Both the position numbers and the translations under genes were made by a program. This document shows, one piece after another, positions 62,391-64,000 of a stretch of 64,000 nt of DNA. How positions within the stretch are numbered: position 1 is the stretch's first letter; the number at the start of each line of letters is the position of its first letter. Source of the DNA: Paracoccus methylarcula (GTDB lineage Bacteria > Pseudomonadota > Alphaproteobacteria > Rhodobacterales > Rhodobacteraceae); assembly GCF_003007735.2 (NCBI RefSeq), contig NZ_PXNQ02000004.1:124001-188000 (forward strand), in the 5' to 3' direction. The notes under the pieces were generated by a model, which was not told the origin of the DNA, did not search any database, and saw nothing but the letters and a program-made list of their open reading frames with translations.

Positions 62391-62410
62391 GTAACTCAGC
62401 CTTCCAGCTA

Positions 62411-62450
62411 AAAGCCCCTCGTTGGGGAGGGGTGTCCCGCTGCGGGACAT
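62411..62450 (-). promoter_or_regulatory. Structured serC leader: tandem hairpins (serC-motif-like)
   Basis: On the minus strand, TGTCCCG-CAG-CGGGACA (62449-62433) is followed without gap by CCCCTC-CCCAAC-GAGGGG (62432-62415) and a CTTTT run. Two stacked hairpins with a U-run just before serC match the general form of the alphaproteobacterial serC leader motif described from comparative genomics. The first hairpin contains ATG, TCC and AGC, so an in-frame M-S-R-S-G sequence could be translated. Whether it regulates by attenuation or as an RNA element is unknown. Confidence 0.6.
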
Positions 62451-62614
62451 AGCCAAACGCCGGACATACTGCAACAGAAAAGAACTCGGCCCAGCAGATC
62501 GGAGCGGTATATCGGCCTGGCGGAGCATCGGGAAACCTGCCGCATACCGAGCGGAAACGGGTCAGGAGGTCATGGACCGGAAGCGCAGCACGCGTGTGCC
62601 ATCCGTGGGGTCGA

Positions 62615-63343
62615 TCAATTCCCGATACGGTATTCTTCGGGCAGATAGGTCATGCTGTCGGTTTCGGCACCAATTCCCATATGGCAGTCGGCACAGAACT
62701 GCATTCCCCCGCTATTTTCAGCACCGGTTCGTCCCATCAACGCCCCGCTCGGCTTGATCGCGGTATATATCCAGTCGCCGGTATCGGGAAACGCGCCCTC
62801 TTCCGCCTTTTCCATCAGGAAAAGCGGCCCGGGCTTGGCTTGACCCTTGTCCGATATGGTGAAGCTCGGCTTGCCGAGAATTCCGCCCACCGGCATCGGG
62901 CCGCCTTCTTCGAACCGGCTATAGGTCGGCATCGCGGCCGGATCGGCAAGGTTCACGACATAACGCTCGCCATGGGTCGCGGAAATGTAGGGCGAGCGTG
63001 TCACGCTTTCCCAGGACAGGAAGGCGCGCGCTTCGGGCAGATCCGACAACAGCCAGGACGGCCCGTCGATCTTATCGCCCGCCTCAAGGACTGCCAGTTG
63101 CTCTTGTAGCGCATCGCTCAGGCAATCATACAACGCAGCGGCATCCTCGTCGCCGACCTCTGCAGCAGGGTCAGACAGCGTGCAATTCGCGAGGTCGCCG
63201 GCCGGTGCAGGCGACGGTATCGCGATGATGACGGCCATCGTCATCGACCAGGCGACTCCGCCGATGATCGCCGCAACCGGTCTTGCTGTTGGAATATCGT
63301 GGGTTTCAGACGTATCGCTATTTCCTGGTTTGAATAGTTGCAT
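62615..63343 (-). CDS. Cytochrome P460 family protein
   Basis: A 242-residue exported protein. An N-terminal helix (VAAIIGGVAWSMTMAVIIAI, about 23-42) acts as a signal or anchor. The C-terminal heme site is CADCH in MQFCADCHMGIGAETDSMTY, near residue 216. The mid region has SPYISATHGERYVVNLADP and WIYTAIKPSGALMG, typical of P460. Characterised members oxidise hydroxylamine or detoxify nitric oxide with a cross-linked heme; the cross-linking residue cannot be confirmed by eye. It is downstream of a Met-rich protein on the same strand, with 258 bases between. Confidence 0.85.
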   Translation of the reverse strand: MQLFKPGNSDTSETHDIPTARPVAAIIGGVAWSMTMAVIIAIPSPAPAGDLANCTLSDPAAEVGDEDAAALYDCLSDALQEQLAVLEAGDKIDGPSWLLSDLPEARAFLSWESVTRSPYISATHGERYVVNLADPAAMPTYSRFEEGGPMPVGGILGKPSFTISDKGQAKPGPLFLMEKAEEGAFPDTGDWIYTAIKPSGALMGRTGAENSGGMQFCADCHMGIGAETDSMTYLPEEYRIGN

Positions 63344-63566
63344 AACGGGCCTCCCCCCTGTCCAAGAATGGAGCGGTTTCGGCTTTACGGTAAATGCAGG
63401 CAGAAACCGCTTATGTGCCTATTCGCGGGTCGCGCCGCGTTTGTTACGAAAATATCTCCTTCATTCTGTGCCTCCCCTGTCACGGCCCCGAAACGAGGCG
63501 GTTCGTCACCCGATCCGTCCCAGCATCCCGGAATACATCCGGCAGCCAATAGGAGAGCGCGCTGAG

Positions 63567-63593
63567 CCGCCCGGACTGGTATCGCCCGGGCGG
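63567..63593. terminator. GC hairpin between the Met-rich and P460 genes
   Basis: CCGCCCGG, an eleven-base spacer, then CCGGGCGG form a perfect eight-base stem just after the Met-rich gene stop. No U-run follows, so it could be a weak terminator or attenuator. Nothing else is visible in the 258-base gap between the genes. Confidence 0.4.
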
Positions 63594-63601
63594 GCGAGGG
63601 A

Positions 63602-63874
63602 TCAGCCGTCTTGCTGCGCGGGTTTCTCTGCCCCGGCCTTGTCATTCATGACCTGCATCATCTCGGTACAGGCCTCCATCATCGGCCCCATCTGACTCAT
63701 CATCTGCATCATGCCCATCATTCCGGACATGTCGCCATCACCCATCATGCCGTGGTTCTTCATCATTTCACTCGGCTGCATCTCTTCTGTGCCGCTCTCC
63801 TGGGTCTGGGCCAAGGATGTTGCGGCCATAAGCGCAAGAGCAGTCGCAAGCGAAATTCGTGTCAGGTGTTTCAT
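63602..63874 (-). CDS. Met-rich exported protein, likely metal binding
   Basis: A 90-residue protein with a signal peptide (MKHLTRISLATALALMAATSLA, cleaved before QTQESG). The mature part has about 18 methionines in 68 residues, grouped as EMMKNHGMMGDGDMSGMMG and MMQMMSQMGPMMEACTEMMQ, plus one His and one Cys. Met clusters of this kind bind Cu(I) or Ag(I) in the periplasm of metal-resistance systems. The charged C-terminus (NDKAGAEKPAQQDG) is unrelated. ATG 63874 follows AAGGAG. No family name can be assigned confidently. Confidence 0.78.
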   Translation of the reverse strand: MKHLTRISLATALALMAATSLAQTQESGTEEMQPSEMMKNHGMMGDGDMSGMMGMMQMMSQMGPMMEACTEMMQVMNDKAGAEKPAQQDG

Positions 63875-63902
63875 CGTCTTCTCCTTGCTGATCTGTTGGG
63901 GT

Positions 63903-64000
63903 TTAGTCCCTCGTTGCACCGGCCTCCGAGGCCGGATTGCTGTCTGCGCAACAGGATTTCGAACCGGTGGCGCAGGATTTCGAACGGCACATCATGCAAA
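63903..64000 (-). CDS. Cys-rich C-terminus of an unidentified gene (cut by the window edge)
   Basis: The minus-strand frame ending at TAA 63903 reads CMMCRSKSCATGSKSCCADS and then NPASEAGATRD. Cys pairs of this type suggest metal binding, and it lies 28 bases upstream of the Met-rich protein on the same strand. The two halves of the sequence CRSKSCATGSKSCC look like a short internal duplication. A copper or heavy-metal protein is only inferred; the rest of the gene lies beyond base 64000. Confidence 0.4.
   Translation of the reverse strand, partial: CMMCRSKSCATGSKSCCADSNPASEAGATRD

Noticed and set aside
59373..62411. A very long open frame on the plus strand across the serA-serC region
   Set aside because: It is antisense to two well-conserved genes, rich in His/Arg/Gly/Asp as expected for the complement of GC-rich codons, and shows no family motif.
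1..64000. tRNA, rRNA, tmRNA or CRISPR elements
   Set aside because: I looked for T-loop-like GGTTCGAATCC sequences, rRNA core motifs and regular spaced repeats and found none convincing. A program such as tRNAscan-SE would be decisive.

Overview
The window is GC-rich, densely packed chromosomal DNA from an alphaproteobacterium of the Rhodobacteraceae/Paracoccaceae, most likely Paracoccus or a close relative. This rests on the gene set (glcDEF with a divergent GntR regulator, an LpsB-like glycosyltransferase, carboxyspermidine dehydrogenase/decarboxylase, a phenylalanine hydroxylase with divergent Lrp, serC-serA with an alphaproteobacterial-type leader) and on a Rhodobacterales-style intergenic repeat. 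I see no rRNA, tRNA, CRISPR array, prophage or insertion sequence. Most of the window is housekeeping, with small accessory insertions.

Layout: 1-6.6 kb holds a partial aromatic aminotransferase, mercaptopyruvate sulfurtransferase, smpB, a P1 peptidase, a YeeE-type thiosulfate importer, xerC-DUF484 and transaldolase. 6.7-12.1 kb holds priA, a small excalibur protein, a lytic transglycosylase, a histone H1-like Ala/Lys protein and a frameshifted L,D-transpeptidase. 12.5-16.6 kb holds a frameshifted MFS exporter, LpsB-like and GT29-like glycosyltransferases and a rhomboid protease. 16.6-18.5 kb carries the two halves of an MnmC-like tRNA enzyme, facing away from each other. 18.5-23.3 kb is the glycolate oxidase locus glcC/glcDEF. 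23.4-30.6 kb holds a twice-frameshifted prmA, an EamA exporter, a SoxR-controlled reductase/MFS pair, an ABC-2 exporter, an HdeD protein and a ClpP-like periplasmic protein. 30.7-36.9 kb holds rimO translationally coupled to a BglII-like endonuclease and an MT-A70 methylase, then a sulfotransferase, ettA, a DsbA-like protein and a small HNH protein. 36.9-49.6 kb holds an acyl-CoA synthetase, a BON-LysM protein, a frameshifted CAP lipoprotein, an ABC exporter, zapE, an HPP-CBS protein, folC, accD, a cardiolipin synthase and a second sulfotransferase-like protein. 49.6-55.5 kb holds lrp/phhA-phhB, two small conserved genes, the nspC-CASDH polyamine pair and a frameshifted secreted protein. 55.8-58.7 kb is a poorly characterised cluster (beta-propeller, TPR-like winged-helix regulator, small membrane protein, DUF899). 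58.7-64 kb holds a PrpA-like phosphatase, serA-serC, cytochrome P460, a Met-rich secreted protein and the Cys-rich end of another gene.

Three signals stand out. First, seven independent one-base deletions, each at a GGC/GCC site and each restoring a conserved reading frame when one base is added back, affect six genes; this looks more like a systematic sequence error than real decay. Second, a hairpin-plus-tail repeat occurs at four intergenic places. Third, serC has a tandem-hairpin leader whose first hairpin contains an ATG and two Ser codons in frame with serC. The BglII-like/MT-A70 pair embedded in the rimO operon and the DUF899 cluster are the best candidates for less-described biology.
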